Part shown: positions 63,055-64,000 of the stretch, piece by piece | Numbering within the stretch: the stretch's first letter is position 1 | How the letters are laid out: each line of letters starts with the position of its first letter | Origin: Cruorifilaria tuberocauda | Taxonomy: Eukaryota > Nematoda > Chromadorea > Rhabditida > Onchocercidae | Direction: 5' to 3' | DNA: 64,000 nucleotides | Assembly: GCA_013365365.1 (NCBI GenBank) | Contig: JABVXU010000050.1 | Span: forward strand, 124,001 to 188,000 | Notes under the pieces: model-generated | Databases searched by the model: none | Told to the model about the DNA's origin: nothing | The model's input: only the letters and a program-made list of their open reading frames with translations | Translations under genes and position numbers: made by a program

Positions 63055-63757
63055 TCATGCTGAATTGAGCAATTCAGTCATTTCCTCTTCCCACTGTTCA
63101 TCTGTTTTATCTGTTTGGCTATTTACAAGTTCATAATCATTTAAAGAATTTATCAAATCTCGTTCCACGTCTTCTCCAATCTCTGAAAAAAAAAAACTAA
63201 TTTTGAAACATAAAATTAAAACAGACATACAAAACATGAATAATTTACGAAGATATAAAAGTGACAATTATGACTGGTTGAAAAATAGAAATATAAACTT
63301 GTAATAGCTGGAACCAACAGTTGCATGTTGACAGGATAGCATGAACTATAAAGGATACTATGTCGATGAAACTGGAAATGTAAATCTTTCCGAGCTTACT
63401 GCAAGCTTACTGGAAATTGACAAAAAATTAAAACAAAACGAACTTTCTTGTGTAACACTGATGATATTTTCAAGGATTTTATTCAGCTTTTTATTCTCTG
63501 CTTCATCGTCTTCATTTTCAAGCTCATTCTGCTCTTCCATACTAGTTTTTGAAATTTCACCTCCTCTGTTTATTTTTGGTTTTTCCTCTTGTGCTTCTTT
63601 GTCTTCGAAACCAGAAGATTTTACACTTTCTTCTTGCTCGACAACATTTGAAGAAATAGGAACTTTTACGGATCGCAAGTAGCTCTCTCCTAGAGCTGCT
63701 TGCCTTACCAGTGAAACACGATAAAAGTAATTTCTCCAAAAACGTTCTTCATTCAGC
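63055..63757 (-). CDS. SYAP1: SYAP1 homologue, C-terminal part (5' end outside window)
   Basis: Two exons are visible: 63757 to about 63459, and 63182-63055 with the stop. The first encodes the end of the BSD domain, LNEERFWRNYFYRVSLVRQA, almost identical to SYAP1 FWRNYFYRVSL. An acidic, low-complexity region follows (EESVKSSGFEDKEAQEEKPK, ELENEDDEAENKKLNK). The last exon reads GEDVERDLINSLNDYELVNS, then DEQWEEEMTELLNSA, matching the conserved SYAP1/Sap47 C-terminus. SYAP1 is a cytosolic or Golgi protein that promotes mTORC2-dependent AKT1 phosphorylation in mammals; Sap47 is synaptic in flies. Donors at 63458 (A|GTGTTA) and 63443 (A|GTTCGT) are both in phase with the last exon. Upstream exons lie beyond the right edge. 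Confidence 0.88.
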
Positions 63758-64000
63758 CTATAAAAATTTTTATGGCACAAAATTACAAAATCTGTTATTA
63801 ATCCTCACTTAATTTCTATAAATTCATATTTTTAATGATTATTTCGAAAAATATTGCCGGTAAAACAAACGGAACCTTTAAATTGAAATCTGCATTGTAA
63901 GTATTTGAAGTTTAAAGTAGGCTCACCAAATTAAGTTCAAACAACAATTACTGACTTCTTATAGCTAAAAACGAATTGAATTACAGAAGAAATAAGTACA
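63758..64000 (-). other. SYAP1 intron, right edge of window
   Basis: AT-rich sequence with no exon of coding character on the minus strand. The expected preceding segment of the BSD domain is not found, so the window ends inside an intron. Confidence 0.5.

Noticed and set aside
1..64000. Bacterial endosymbiont insert, CRISPR array, intact transposon or viral gene
   Set aside because: Searched by eye on both strands; no reverse transcriptase, transposase, integrase or bacterial-type gene clusters or regularly spaced repeats were seen.

Overview
The window is nuclear DNA from a metazoan with nematode-style genes. It is very AT-rich, with short exons split by GT..AG introns of about 100 bp to 5 kb, many acceptors of the TTTCAG type, and several start codons a few tens of bases downstream of such an acceptor, as expected for spliced-leader trans-splicing. 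Codon use, intron sizes and protein similarity (remembered, not searched) suggest a clade III, probably filarial, nematode. There are no bacterial operons, CRISPR arrays, intact transposons or viral genes. All gene models were assembled by hand by joining exons at phase-compatible splice sites.

Left part (1-10.9 kb, minus strand): the 5' two-thirds of a PLA2G15/LCAT-family lysosomal phospholipase runs off the left edge. It is followed by a complete seven-exon hnRNP K/HRPK-1 gene with three KH domains, then about 4.9 kb without a recognised gene that contains a perfect 34-bp inverted repeat.

Centre-left (11-25.5 kb, plus strand): a SPATS2-family gene, an AKAP17A (XE7-type splicing factor) gene and eIF3 subunit I lie head to tail. 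Two possible unannotated small genes sit among them: an 87-aa antisense ORF inside a SPATS2 intron, and a two-exon 115-aa gene between SPATS2 and AKAP17A. A repeat of about 195 bp occurs both in an eIF3i intron and directly after the eIF3i stop.

Centre-right (25.4-56.7 kb): 6 kb without a recognised gene, then a 17.5-kb Islet (ISL1/LIM-7) LIM-homeobox gene on the minus strand with 12 coding exons and introns up to 5.2 kb. About 7.7 kb upstream of it shows no gene. This large intron and flank space is typical of a developmental transcription factor.

Right part (56.7-64 kb, minus strand): a compact Headcase (HECA) homologue that appears to keep only the C-terminal Headcase domain, and the 3' end of a SYAP1 gene (BSD domain) that runs off the right edge.

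The genes are mostly housekeeping RNA-processing and translation factors (HRPK-1, SPATS2, AKAP17A, eIF3i) plus developmental regulators (Islet, Headcase). No shared pathway and no new multi-gene system is evident. The most useful leads are the two small unrecognised genes, the reduced Headcase protein and the fold-back and duplicated repeats.
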